Shown one piece after another: positions 16,946-26,759 of a stretch of 64,000 nucleotides of DNA; the first letter of the stretch is position 1; the number at the start of each line of letters is the position of its first letter. Position numbers and translations under genes: made by a program. This stretch comes from Natronocalculus amylovorans (GTDB lineage: Archaea > Halobacteriota > Halobacteria > Halobacteriales > Haloferacaceae): the NCBI RefSeq assembly GCF_023638035.1, contig NZ_JAKRVX010000004.1, positions 124,001 to 188,000 on the forward strand, in the 5' to 3' direction. Below the pieces are notes generated by a model. The model did not search any database, was not told the origin of the DNA, and saw only the letters and a program-made list of their open reading frames with translations.

Positions 16946-18250
16946 TCAGCGAGGCAGCCACCGAAGATACCACTTCCTCGAAGGACGCTCCGAGCGCGCC
17001 TCTAACTCAGCCTCAACCTCCAGACGCCGATCGCGTTCAATAGAAAGCTCCTCTTGAAGTGACGCATTCTCCTCAACAAGCGACTGAATCCGATCGGTGA
17101 GCTCATTGATCCGATTCAAATAGACGGATACACCCTCTCGCGTTTCTCCTACATCACCATCCGAATCTGCAAAATTGCCATCAGACGTCGATTCATTACC
17201 ACTAGATGACCCAGAGTCACCCCAATCCGATCGAATAGACGACCGTGCTGGTGTATAAAATTCACTCGTCATACCAATAGCACGCTCGATCGTCTTCTCT
17301 CCGTACGTACTTCCATCGGAGAAATGGCTCACATCCCACTTCTCACGAAACAGATCTGAATGACGAAACAGACGATCCATCTGTACACGATCCCCATTGC
17401 TCCAAAAAGCAAGTATCATACATAACGCCATATCTGCTTCCGAATGGCTATCATACCCCTGGATATCACCACGCCACAACCGATCGAACTTATCCCCATT
17501 TGCCGCACCCTGGGCACGAGATACTAACTCTGCATCGTCAAGGCTGCTCTCCGATCCAGAACCCAGTCCACGATCGCTTGTTTGTGATCTTGAATCCACG
17601 TCACGATCGGTTCCCTCACCCAACTGTAATCCACGATCACCTACTGCATTACCCTCCGTCTTAGTTTTGTTTCCACCTGTCTTCTCCTGAACTGGATTAA
17701 TGTACCTCGCATGGACCGATGCAAGCGCAGCACTTCGCTCTTGCAACTGTTGTGGCCGTCTACGAACCCGGTCTCCAGTAACTGTGAAAAATCGAGCATT
17801 CTCATATAGTTCAATCCCACCTCTACGATTCCCACCCGATGGGAGTTCGCCAGTCACCAGAACATGATATCCCGTTTTTGAAGGACTAATTTCAGTATAC
17901 GAATCGAGTTGCTCTATAATCTCTTGTGCCCAGTTCTCCGTCACACCAGTATCTGGATCACGACACTTGTCAAGATCAACACCCACGATCGGATCCTTAT
18001 CACTGAACACAAACCCGATTCCTGTTGCGTTCCCATCCGAAACATACGACAACGCCGTATCTAGTGAACACCACGTCGACCGATCGGTCGTTGAAGCATA
18101 GCTTCCACTCGACGGATTTATCGGTACTTTCGTCTGTTTACTATCTCTATCTCTTGTCTGTTCGTCCCAACACACCCACTGCTCACGATCGATGAGTTCC
18201 TGTGGAATGTTTTCCCGAAGTGGCAACGGTGTGGTCATGATATTCAGCAT
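16946..18250 (-). CDS. NrS-1 polymerase-like primase/replication protein
   Basis: A 434-residue protein (or from ATG 18238). Residues 12-175 match the primase-polymerase-like N-terminus of plasmid/phage replication proteins: REQWVCWDEQ, KVPINPSSGSYAS, GIGFVFSDKDPIVGVDLDKC (metal-binding Asp pair DLD), then the SKTGYHVLV and RFFTVTGDRV motifs. Residues about 245-335 (FDRLWRGDIQGY, EADMALC, TYGEKTIERAI) match the downstream domain of NrS-1-type proteins. The last 60 residues form a coiled coil (RIQSLVEENASLQEEL). No helicase domain is present. This supports an extrachromosomal or integrated replicon origin for the region. Confidence 0.85.
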   Translation of the reverse strand: MLNIMTTPLPLRENIPQELIDREQWVCWDEQTRDRDSKQTKVPINPSSGSYASTTDRSTWCSLDTALSYVSDGNATGIGFVFSDKDPIVGVDLDKCRDPDTGVTENWAQEIIEQLDSYTEISPSKTGYHVLVTGELPSGGNRRGGIELYENARFFTVTGDRVRRRPQQLQERSAALASVHARYINPVQEKTGGNKTKTEGNAVGDRGLQLGEGTDRDVDSRSQTSDRGLGSGSESSLDDAELVSRAQGAANGDKFDRLWRGDIQGYDSHSEADMALCMILAFWSNGDRVQMDRLFRHSDLFREKWDVSHFSDGSTYGEKTIERAIGMTSEFYTPARSSIRSDWGDSGSSSGNESTSDGNFADSDGDVGETREGVSVYLNRINELTDRIQSLVEENASLQEELSIERDRRLEVEAELEARSERPSRKWYLRWLPR

Positions 18251-19192
18251 CTCCTCACTAAATATGAACTAGCCTATTCCGATCGCCTTGATTCCTAAAA
18301 GAAAATCAAAATGAAATCATACCGTCTACGAGTGGCGTTTATTTCTCTATAAATGATATATTGTCTTCTCAAAAAGCAATATACACCGCAAGTGGTTGGT
18401 CCGATCGCGGGTGTAGCAAACGATCGCTTATCGATGGATCGAACGAATGAGTGTAGACTCGACAGATGCTCCCTGAAGCACGTGGGCTGATACAGAATCA
18501 GCCAGAAACCAAATCAAAAAACAAGCGTGACGACGACAGAATGGATCAGTCGATCGTGGAGAGAGACCGTATACGACTGTTTTATACGAAGAAGGTACTG
18601 CTTACATACCCGATCGATCGTAAAACAACACCACCTTTTTAGAGTTCTGTGTTTAGACACACCCTCGAAATGTCCATATATTCTTTGTCAGCGAGTTGGA
18701 TCTCCAATCAAAATGGGTGTTGCGTGAAAATCACTTTTAGACACTTCACCCCACTCAAACGCCGGTGTAGCGGTGTAGAGACTATTCAACACTCCGACGA
18801 TCGATCGATAGTATATCGGTGAGCAATACTGTAGTATATTCAAGTTTAACTCGCACTCGATCGCACGTGTATCTGTGTCGATTCAATTGTAGACTAAGTA
18901 TCCAGAAAAAGGGATTTAGAGACTCACTGAACCAATTTGAAGCGCATATAATTTGCCTCTAAGCAATCAGCAATCATCACAATACGTTTCAATTCCCGAT
19001 CGATCGAAGAAGCTACAGCCGATCAGCCGCGAGCAGCAGTTTCTACACCCACGATCGGATCAACCACTTGCGGTATCTGTTCGGAAAATCAAAGCTAGCA
19101 AACAGTCACGTACCCATTGGAAGCCAAGATGCATGCCGATCGCACAGCCATCCACACAACCCGTACAAAACAGAGACTGACACTAGTAGTTC
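18251..19192. other. gene-free stretch downstream of the element
   Basis: No credible coding frame on either strand. A perfect 7-bp hairpin GGCTGAT-acaga-ATCAGCC lies at 18485-18503. The stretch has several CGATCGATCG runs and AT-rich patches (ATAGTATATCGG, GTAGTATATTC near 18810-18840). It could hold an origin or the boundary of the integrated element, but I see no iterated array. Confidence 0.5.
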
Positions 19193-19250
19193 TGACATCC
19201 TCTCACGACTAAAGTCGTGGGCTTTCTCCTTGACTCTGTGTAAACTTCCC
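19193..19250 (-). repeat. IS200/IS605 right-end hairpin (copy F)
   Basis: TGACATCCTC then TCACGACT-aa-AGTCGTGGG at about 19203-19221 and CTTTCTCCTTGACTCTGTGT. It stands alone between the gene-free stretch and glmU, about 90 bp before the glmU start. Confidence 0.6.
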
Positions 19251-19340
19251 GTGACTTGGGCCGATCTGGGTTCCAACTTTTGTATCTGTGAATGTCAAAG
19301 ATCACACAGCATTCAAGTATGGTAACGATATAGCACATAC

Positions 19341-20516
19341 ATGGCTAATCAAACACCACCTGCAGTTATTCTTGCAGCTGGGGAAGGGCGTCGATTGGAA
19401 CCCCTGACAAATCGACGGCCAAAACCAATGCTTCCGGTTACCAACAGACCGCTGCTCGAATACGTAGTTGAAGCGGTTGAGAATGCCGGCCTCGATCGGA
19501 TTATTTTCGTCGTTGGATATTACGAAGAGCGGATCAGAAACCACTTTGGCGATGGTGATTCGTGGGATGTGGATATTGAGTATGTGACGCAGGAGAAACA
19601 GCTTGGAACTGCACATGCGCTCTTGCAGGCAGCACCGCTGATAAACGAGCCATTTGTGCTCTTGAACGGCGATCGGATAGTCGAGTCAAAACTTGTTTCG
19701 GACGTGCAAGAAACGTTGGAGACGACCGGTGGCCCGGTTGTGTCTGTGACGCCTGCGGAGAATCCTCGACACTATGGCGTTGTCGAACTGGACGGTTCGG
19801 CAACTCGTATTCAATCGATTACTGAGAAGCCAACCGGCCCGATCCAATCGAATCTCATCAATGCCGGTGTCTATGGTTTCGACCAATCGATCTTCGATGA
19901 AATCACACAAACGACGGCCGATTCTGGTGAGCTGGCAATCACGACGACACTGACCAACCTCCTTGTAGATCAAGACGTACATGTGGTCCAGTATCGTGGG
20001 CAGTGGCTGGATGTATCGCATCTCTGGGACCTACTCACGGTGAATGCTGCATTGGCTGGCCAGCGTTCAGGGGAACGCTCCCCGGAGTCTGATAAGGTCT
20101 CAATCGCAGCGGATACGGCTATTGGTTCGGATGTCAAAATCGGTCCGCATGCGTCGATCGGAGGTGGAACTGCGATCGGTGCTAACGCAACTGTTGAAGC
20201 AAATGCAGTTATTATAAACTCGATTATTTTCCCGGATACCGTGATTGAAGCCGGTGCGGTCGTTCGTGATGCAGTAATCTCGGAAAATACACGTGTTGGT
20301 GCGAACGTGACGATCGCAGGTGGCGATACACAGATGGTTGTTGATGGGACCGTCTACAAGGACATTGCACTCGGTGGTGTGGTTGGTGATAATGCAACTC
20401 TCGGCGGCGCTGTGACGATCGCCCCGGGTACCGTTGTTGGTGATGGGGCATCTATCGAGGACGGGGCAATTATCAGCGGGCACATTGAATCAGATGCAAT
20501 TGTGAGGAGGGGATAG
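19341..20516 (+). CDS. glmU: bifunctional sugar-1-phosphate nucleotidyltransferase/acetyltransferase (GlmU-like)
   Basis: A 391-residue protein. Nucleotidyltransferase signature AAGEGRRLEPLTNRRPKP at residues 11-28, then LLNGDRIVES (metal-binding Asp in the sugar-nucleotide pocket) and VYGFDQSIF; from about residue 245 a left-handed beta-helix of hexapeptide repeats (AIGSDVKIGPHASIGGG). In archaea this layout makes UDP-GlcNAc from GlcN-1-P, using acetyl-CoA and UTP. It ends 1 bp before glmS, so the two genes form a UDP-GlcNAc operon feeding glycan synthesis. A glucose- or other sugar-specific variant cannot be excluded. Confidence 0.88.
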   Translation: MANQTPPAVILAAGEGRRLEPLTNRRPKPMLPVTNRPLLEYVVEAVENAGLDRIIFVVGYYEERIRNHFGDGDSWDVDIEYVTQEKQLGTAHALLQAAPLINEPFVLLNGDRIVESKLVSDVQETLETTGGPVVSVTPAENPRHYGVVELDGSATRIQSITEKPTGPIQSNLINAGVYGFDQSIFDEITQTTADSGELAITTTLTNLLVDQDVHVVQYRGQWLDVSHLWDLLTVNAALAGQRSGERSPESDKVSIAADTAIGSDVKIGPHASIGGGTAIGANATVEANAVIINSIIFPDTVIEAGAVVRDAVISENTRVGANVTIAGGDTQMVVDGTVYKDIALGGVVGDNATLGGAVTIAPGTVVGDGASIEDGAIISGHIESDAIVRRG

Positions 20517-20517
20517 T

Positions 20518-22317
20518 ATGTGTGGAATTGTTGGCTATCTTGGTGAGGATCCGGCCGGTCCGATCGTGTACAAGGGATTACAAAACCTCGAATATCGAGG
20601 TTATGACTCTGCAGGTGTCGCCCTTGTCGGTGAAGAGTTGACAGTGCAAAAGCGATCCGGCGAGGTTGGCGCGCTTTCGGTTCCCGAGATCCCATCTGCA
20701 GTTTGTGGTATTGGCCATACACGGTGGTCAACACACGGTCCACCAACGGATGAGAACGCGCATCCACACACAGGGATGACGGGTGAGGTTGCAGTTGTTC
20801 ATAATGGGATCATCGAGAATTACGAATCACTTCGAGAGTCACTCAGCGATCGAACGTTTACCAGCCAGACTGATACGGAAGTTATTCCCCATCTGTTGGA
20901 GATCGAGTTAGAGGACGGTCACGATCTTTATACCGCTCTCAATCGAGTTGTCTCACAGTTGGAGGGAAGCTTTGCAATCTGTGCAGTGCATGCTGGCCGG
21001 AACGAGATTGTTGCCACACGAAATCAGAGCCCGCTTGTGTTGGGCCACGCCAAGGATGGTGTCTTCCTTGGTAGCGATGTGACTGCATTCTTAGAGCACA
21101 CGCGCGACGTAACGTATCTCGAAGATGGGGATATTGCCGTATTGCGACCAGGAGACGTCCATGTGTACCGAGATGGTACTGAGATTGCGTATCCGATCGA
21201 GACGGTGGAGTGGGAAGCAGATGCCGCAGAGAAGGGCGGCTATGAACACTTCATGCGCAAAGAGATACACGAGCAGCCGGCATCACTTAGGCAAACACTC
21301 TCTGGGCGGATTGATCTCGATCGTGGAGCTGTCGAATTAGATCTTGAATTCCCGAAAGGGTACCTTTCGTCGGTCGAGGAGATCCAGTTCGTCGCGTGTG
21401 GGACATCCTACTATGCGAGTTTGTATGCGGCCCGGCTGTTCGAAGAGATTGCTGATATTCGTGCGACCGTGTCGATCGCAAGCGAGTACACGTTTGATGG
21501 TGGGCGTGATCCGTGGCGAACCCTGACGATCGCCGTTACCCAAAGCGGTGAAACTGCCGATACGTTAGGCGCAATTCGTCGTGCCAAGCGCGCTGGTGCA
21601 CAGACATTGGCGGTGACAAATATGTTGGGGAGTTCGGTGAGCCGTGAAGTGAAGAACTCGGTGTTTATTCGAGCTGGCCCAGAAATCGGTGTTGCTGCAA
21701 CGAAAACGTTTGCTTCCCAAGTAACGACGCTTGCACTGTTGGCAGTATACCTTGGCCGTGAACGAGGCGTGTTATCGCCGTCCGACGCTCGATCGATCTT
21801 GGAGGACTTGCGTGGATTGCCAGGTGGGGTTCAGCAGGTCCTTGACAACGAAGCAAGTGTAAAAGAGGCGGCAGTGGCCTATCAGGACTCGGATGCGTTC
21901 TTTTTTGTTGGTCGCCGACATGGCTATCCGGTTGCCTTGGAGGGTGCACTAAAACTGAAAGAGATCTCGTACGATCACGCAGAAGGCTTTGCCGCCGGCG
22001 AGCTGAAACATGGCCCACTGGCATTAGTGACTGATAACACTCCGGTGTTGGCAGTGTTGACTGATGGTGGAAATATCCCAAACACAGTGAACAACCTTGT
22101 TGAGGCTCAGACACGTGGCGCACCTGCGATCGGTGCCATCTCCGAATCACATGAGATTGATTCACTAGACGTTGGCTTTGAGGTTCCAGACGCAGGGCTG
22201 TTTGAGCCGCTAATTGCCAATGTGTATTTCCAGCTGTTTGCGTATCATGTCGCAAATGAAAAAGGACGACCGATCGATAAACCACGGAATCTGGCAAAGA
22301 GTGTAACTGTCGGTTGA
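20518..22317 (+). CDS. glmS: glutamine-fructose-6-phosphate aminotransferase GlmS
   Basis: A 599-residue protein, the normal length. The N-terminus CGIVGYLG after the Met supplies the catalytic Cys of the class II glutaminase; TRWSTHG and the HNGIIENY region follow. Two SIS domains bind fructose-6-phosphate (CGTSYYASL, TQSGETADT), and the C-terminus has EGALKLKEISYDHAEGF, GELKHGPLAL and LAKSVTV. It makes glucosamine-6-phosphate, the entry point to UDP-GlcNAc, and is co-transcribed with the GlmU-like gene. Confidence 0.97.
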   Translation: MCGIVGYLGEDPAGPIVYKGLQNLEYRGYDSAGVALVGEELTVQKRSGEVGALSVPEIPSAVCGIGHTRWSTHGPPTDENAHPHTGMTGEVAVVHNGIIENYESLRESLSDRTFTSQTDTEVIPHLLEIELEDGHDLYTALNRVVSQLEGSFAICAVHAGRNEIVATRNQSPLVLGHAKDGVFLGSDVTAFLEHTRDVTYLEDGDIAVLRPGDVHVYRDGTEIAYPIETVEWEADAAEKGGYEHFMRKEIHEQPASLRQTLSGRIDLDRGAVELDLEFPKGYLSSVEEIQFVACGTSYYASLYAARLFEEIADIRATVSIASEYTFDGGRDPWRTLTIAVTQSGETADTLGAIRRAKRAGAQTLAVTNMLGSSVSREVKNSVFIRAGPEIGVAATKTFASQVTTLALLAVYLGRERGVLSPSDARSILEDLRGLPGGVQQVLDNEASVKEAAVAYQDSDAFFFVGRRHGYPVALEGALKLKEISYDHAEGFAAGELKHGPLALVTDNTPVLAVLTDGGNIPNTVNNLVEAQTRGAPAIGAISESHEIDSLDVGFEVPDAGLFEPLIANVYFQLFAYHVANEKGRPIDKPRNLAKSVTVG

Positions 22318-22362
22318 TATTCTCCCCACGCTAAAGTGCGAGGCTTTCTCCTTGCACTTCCA
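22318..22362 (-). repeat. IS200/IS605-type end hairpin at the glmS stop (copy G)
   Basis: Immediately after the glmS stop: TATTCTCCCCACG, then CTAAAGTGCGAGG, then CTTTCTCCTTGCACTTCC. The stem CACGCTaaAGTGCG has drifted from the family sequence while staying paired, and it lies between two converging genes, so it may act as a terminator. Confidence 0.5.
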
Positions 22363-22383
22363 TAATCCGCTGTGAGGTGGAGG

Positions 22384-23337
22384 TCACGCGATCGACATCT
22401 CCGAGCCATCATCATTAGATAGCTCTCGCTTTGTCAGCCCGTACATGTAGCCAAAGCCAACAGCAGCCGTGAAGACGAAAATCGCAAGCAACTGTTTCAC
22501 CTTCGACAGCGATGGACGTCGAAGCAACGACACAATACGAAGCGGCACAAATGTCAACAACAGCTGTTTCAGATACTCGTTTTTATCACCGCTCGTTTCA
22601 GGCAGGATCAGGTCCATAATTCGTTTTGAATAGCCTTGCCAGAACGATCGTTCGACGAGCCACCGAAAGTCACCGCGATACGCAAATAACGTATGATGCA
22701 CAACGGCATTCGTATTGTAGATCACACCCTTGCCAGTCAGTTTTCGGATGCGAACACAGACTGGGGCTTCGTGTGCCTGGATATGCCGATCGCCTTTTCG
22801 ACCGGTATTCTCGTCGTATCCACCAACCGCCAAGAACACATCCCGTTTGTAGGAAATATTCGAGCCATAGGTGTTGCGCAACTCCTCCATGTGCTCGCCC
22901 ATCCCGCGTTCATCACAGCCAACCAACCAGTAGAACTCGTCGGGGAAGAAGTCGGGTTTTCCATCCACCCAGTTTGGAGCGACATAGCCCCCAACTGCAA
23001 CCGCATCCGTACGCTCGTACACGCTCGCCAACTCTGAGATCCAATCCAACGCTGCGGTTGCATCGTCATCAATCATCGCCACCACCTCGCCACTTGCTAG
23101 TTCTGCCCCTTTCGTTCGAGAGTAGGAGATCCCTCTGTTTGCATCGTTATTGTGGAGTACCGTATTCTCGATCGATCCAAAGTCCGATCGGACACGATCG
23201 AATACCTCCGGGTTTCCATCAACTACGATCACAACTTCAAGCGGGTCGTACGCCTGTGCTAAAACACTCTCAACACAGTCGGAAAAAATATCGTACCGAT
23301 CCATCGAGTAGGTACAAATAACGACAGAGACATCCAT
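22384..23337 (-). CDS. aglG: family 2 glycosyltransferase, AglG-like
   Basis: A 317-residue GT-A fold enzyme. N-terminal DVSVVICTYSMDRY, then ENRGISYSRTKGAELA and the metal-binding AMIDDDATA, an acceptor-binding region with CVRIRKLTGKGVIYN, and one hydrophobic C-terminal segment (LLAIFVFTAAVGFGYMYGL) that should anchor it to the cytoplasmic face. Overall it resembles Haloferax AglG, a glucuronosyltransferase adding the second sugar to dolichol phosphate. Its place beside aglB and the UDP-GlcNAc genes supports a role in N-glycosylation; the actual sugar transferred is unproven. Confidence 0.8.
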   Translation of the reverse strand: MDVSVVICTYSMDRYDIFSDCVESVLAQAYDPLEVVIVVDGNPEVFDRVRSDFGSIENTVLHNNDANRGISYSRTKGAELASGEVVAMIDDDATAALDWISELASVYERTDAVAVGGYVAPNWVDGKPDFFPDEFYWLVGCDERGMGEHMEELRNTYGSNISYKRDVFLAVGGYDENTGRKGDRHIQAHEAPVCVRIRKLTGKGVIYNTNAVVHHTLFAYRGDFRWLVERSFWQGYSKRIMDLILPETSGDKNEYLKQLLLTFVPLRIVSLLRRPSLSKVKQLLAIFVFTAAVGFGYMYGLTKRELSNDDGSEMSIA

Positions 23338-23562
23338 TACTCACAGTTTCAAACGATTTCCGAATAAGAGTTACTGTCCTCACTTCCTGCCTCTCACACG
23401 AAGTCATACACAGCGGCGAATAACATGGCTTGCACCGATCGTCAGTGCGACTCTCGATCGGTACTCACATCCTTCTTTCACGCAAATATCGCATCCAGGT
23501 GTTGTTTTCGCTACAAAGACAGGTCAAAAGGCTTATGCGCGTTTTGCTGTACGAGTTACACA

Positions 23563-26500
23563 ATGAGTAAGCCGACTGAACAGGGCGAGAAAACGGGCCG
23601 ATCGTTATTCTCGACGTCCGAAGACAGTTCGATTGTGGATGTCTTCGAACGAGTTTATCATATTCCACTCTTGGGCGCAGTGATGGCGTTTATGCTGTGG
23701 ATACGGGTACAGTCTTATGACAACTTCATCATCAACGGTGAAATCTTCTTTACAGGTAACGATCCGTGGTATCACTTCCGCGAAACGAGCTATACGGTGC
23801 AGAACTATCCGTTTACGATGCCGTATGATGTGTGGACAAGCTATCCGCGCGGCCAACTTGCCGGACAGTTCGGAACGCTTTGGGATCAGCTCGTCGCAAC
23901 CGCCATTTTGATCGTCGGGCTTGGAAACCCGACCGAGATGCAGGCCGGAATGGTCATGTTGGTTGCAACAGCAGTCATGGCAACGTTGTGTGTGATTCCA
24001 ACGTATTTGATCGCGCGCCGCTTTATCAGCCGCCCTGGAGCACTCTTTTCGGTGCTTCTTCTCGCACTGATTCCGGGGCAGTTCCTCACCCGGAGCCTTG
24101 CGGGATCCTACCAGCACCACGCCGCAGAGACGTTTTTCATGGCGATGGCCGTCTTCGCAATGCTTGTCGCGGTTTCAGTCGCAGAACGACACACCCCCGT
24201 GTGGGAGCTTGTTGTCGATCGGGACGTCGCCGCCCTCAAAAAACCGTTCCTCTATAGCGCACTCGCGGGTGTCGGCACCGCACTGTATCTGTATGTCTGG
24301 CAGCCGGGTGTCCTCCTTGTCGGTATCTTTGGTGCATTCTTCCTGATCAAAATCACGGCGGATGTCGTACACAACGATACACCGGAGCCAGTGACGTTCG
24401 TTGCCGCGGTCTCGATGACCGTTGCAGGGCTGATGATGATCATCCCGCTTGAGCAGTTCAGTTTCGGTGTTACTGATTACTCCTACACCCAGATTTTCCT
24501 CCCGATCGCCGTTGCAGCTGGAGCCGTATTCCTTGCGTTCCTTGCACGCCAGTGGGAACAACGCGATCTTGACACAACAACCTACCCAGCAGCGGTTGGT
24601 GGGATTCTTCTCGCAACGATCGTTTTCCTTGCGGTTGCATTGCCAAGCGTCTGGTCATTGTTGTTCGATAACTTTGTCCGCTTCATTGGGTTTGGCGCAG
24701 CAGACACTCAGCAGACGATCGCCGAGGCACAGCCGCTCCTTGGCCAAGGAGAGGGTGTTGAGCCGGTTATTCGAGAGTATGGCCTGACCTTCTTCTTTGC
24801 AGCAGTCGGGCTGCTTGCACTGATTCTCATGCCGTTGTTCCGATCGGATGATGCAAATCATTCGTTCTATGCTGGTGGTGGGCTTGCGATCGTTGGGATT
24901 CTGGTTGCACTGCCGGCACTGCCGGAAGCCGTGTTCGGATTGATTGGCTTCCCGTGGCAGCTTGGTGCGTTCATGATTGGTGCGTTGTTGCTTATCGGAG
25001 CGATGTACCAAGTCGAGTATGAGACCGAAACGATGTTGCTCATCGTGTGGACTGGCTTTTTGATCGCCGCAGCATTCACACAGGTTCGATTCAACTACTA
25101 TCTCGTCATTCCGGTCGTGATCCTCACCGCAATGGTGTTTGAGTCCGTGATTCGGTGGGCCGACCTCAACGCAGACACGGCAACTGAGGCGAAAAACAAA
25201 CTCACAAACATTGAGGGATGGCAGGTGATGGTCGTGTCGGCGATCGCACTTGCAATCATTGTTCCGGGATTGGTTGTGCCGATCGAAGCGGTTGGGGCAT
25301 CAAACACCGCATGGGATGTTGGCGCGGGTGCAAGCCCAGGTGCCGTCATTGCATGGGACGACTCATTCGATTGGATGCAAGAGGAGACCCCATATCCGGG
25401 CGAACTCGAAGGCCACGATAACGCGCTTGAGTATTATGGCACCTACGAGAACCCAGGTGATGGCAACTACGAATATCCGGAGGGAACGTATGGCGTGATG
25501 TCATGGTGGGATTACGGCCACTGGATAACAACGCAGGGTGAACGCATCCCACATGCAAACCCATTCCAGCGAAATGCAGGGGAAGCGGCAAACTATCTGC
25601 TTGCCCCAACTGAGGATCAGGCTGAAGATGTGCTTGATGATATCAACAGCGACAACGAGGCCGACGCACAGACCCGCTATGTAATGGTCGATTGGCAGAT
25701 GGTCTCACCAGCATCGAAGTTCAGTGCGCCGATCGTCTGGTATGATGCGGAAGACGTCTCACAGGAGGACTTCATCCAGCCAACCTATCCACAGATGGGT
25801 GAGGAGTTTGGCCAGCCGATCTTTGTCCGTGAACATCGCTACTATGAGAGCCAGATGGTTCGTCTCTATGAGTATCACGGCAGCGCCGTTGATCCATCAC
25901 CGATCGTCGTCGAAACCCAAGAGCAGACCGTCGAAACAGAGGCGGGTGGCCAAGTGACGATCGATGCGGTCGATCTTGAAGGCGGTATTCAAGAGTTCGA
26001 CACGATGGAGGAAGCAGAAGAGTATGTTGACGATAATCCAGGTGCACAGATCGGCGGGCTTGGGCCGAATCCAAGCGAGCGCGTTGATGCGCTTGAGAAC
26101 TATCGGTTAGTGAAATCCGCGGAGACACCTGCATCGTTCTCGAACAGCGATCTGCAACAGCAGACCAGCATTATGGACCAAGTTGGTATCTCCGAGGAGT
26201 TCCACGGACTGACGACTCCACAGTGGGTGAAAACATTTGAGCGTGTTCCGGGGGCAACCGTTGAGGGAAGCGGTGCGCCAGCAAACAGCGAAGTCAGCGC
26301 ACAGGTAGAGATGCGCGATCACACGACAAATGAAACGTTTGTCTACCAGCAGTACGCCGATGCGGATGAGAACGGAGAGTTCGAAATGACGCTTCCATAC
26401 TCAACCGTTGGCTACGATGAGTTTGGCCCAGAGAACGGCTACACCAACATCGATGTCACAGCGGAGGGAGAGTACCAGTTCACCGCGGTTGACGAGGATG

Positions 26501-26736
26501 CTGAGGATGAACTTGAAGCACAGCTCATTGGCGTTGCTGATGTTGATGAAGCACAAGTCGTCGGTGAAGACGAGAGTGCGGTCACTGTTGAACTTGACAC
26601 CCCAGAGATCGACTTTGAGGAAGAGGAAGAAGAAGCAGATGCAGACGGTGACGGTGACAGCTCCGAAGAGGATGACGAGAGTGACGAACAGTCACAGCTT
26701 GCTGCGCCGGATGTTGCGCTGACACCGATCGGCTAA
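23563..26736 (+). CDS. aglB: oligosaccharyltransferase AglB (STT3)
   Basis: Start taken at ATG 23563 (MSKPTEQGEK), giving about 1057 residues; the frame is open further upstream but without protein-like sequence. After a soluble lead there are about a dozen hydrophobic segments (to about residue 580), with the catalytic-loop motif NDPWYHFRET near residue 66, and the diagnostic WWDYGHW at about residue 647 in the external domain. The C-terminus is an acidic tail (EEEEEADADGDGD). It transfers the lipid-linked glycan to Asn-X-Ser/Thr sequons of exported proteins such as the S-layer protein encoded 2.5 kb downstream. Confidence 0.96.
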   Translation: MSKPTEQGEKTGRSLFSTSEDSSIVDVFERVYHIPLLGAVMAFMLWIRVQSYDNFIINGEIFFTGNDPWYHFRETSYTVQNYPFTMPYDVWTSYPRGQLAGQFGTLWDQLVATAILIVGLGNPTEMQAGMVMLVATAVMATLCVIPTYLIARRFISRPGALFSVLLLALIPGQFLTRSLAGSYQHHAAETFFMAMAVFAMLVAVSVAERHTPVWELVVDRDVAALKKPFLYSALAGVGTALYLYVWQPGVLLVGIFGAFFLIKITADVVHNDTPEPVTFVAAVSMTVAGLMMIIPLEQFSFGVTDYSYTQIFLPIAVAAGAVFLAFLARQWEQRDLDTTTYPAAVGGILLATIVFLAVALPSVWSLLFDNFVRFIGFGAADTQQTIAEAQPLLGQGEGVEPVIREYGLTFFFAAVGLLALILMPLFRSDDANHSFYAGGGLAIVGILVALPALPEAVFGLIGFPWQLGAFMIGALLLIGAMYQVEYETETMLLIVWTGFLIAAAFTQVRFNYYLVIPVVILTAMVFESVIRWADLNADTATEAKNKLTNIEGWQVMVVSAIALAIIVPGLVVPIEAVGASNTAWDVGAGASPGAVIAWDDSFDWMQEETPYPGELEGHDNALEYYGTYENPGDGNYEYPEGTYGVMSWWDYGHWITTQGERIPHANPFQRNAGEAANYLLAPTEDQAEDVLDDINSDNEADAQTRYVMVDWQMVSPASKFSAPIVWYDAEDVSQEDFIQPTYPQMGEEFGQPIFVREHRYYESQMVRLYEYHGSAVDPSPIVVETQEQTVETEAGGQVTIDAVDLEGGIQEFDTMEEAEEYVDDNPGAQIGGLGPNPSERVDALENYRLVKSAETPASFSNSDLQQQTSIMDQVGISEEFHGLTTPQWVKTFERVPGATVEGSGAPANSEVSAQVEMRDHTTNETFVYQQYADADENGEFEMTLPYSTVGYDEFGPENGYTNIDVTAEGEYQFTAVDEDAEDELEAQLIGVADVDEAQVVGEDESAVTVELDTPEIDFEEEEEEADADGDGDSSEEDDESDEQSQLAAPDVALTPIG

Positions 26737-26759
26737 CACATCACCGGACTCTCTTTTTT

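Noticed and set aside
18251-19192. Plasmid replication origin next to the primase
   Set aside because: No iterated direct repeats or strong AT block, only scattered CGATCG runs and one hairpin.
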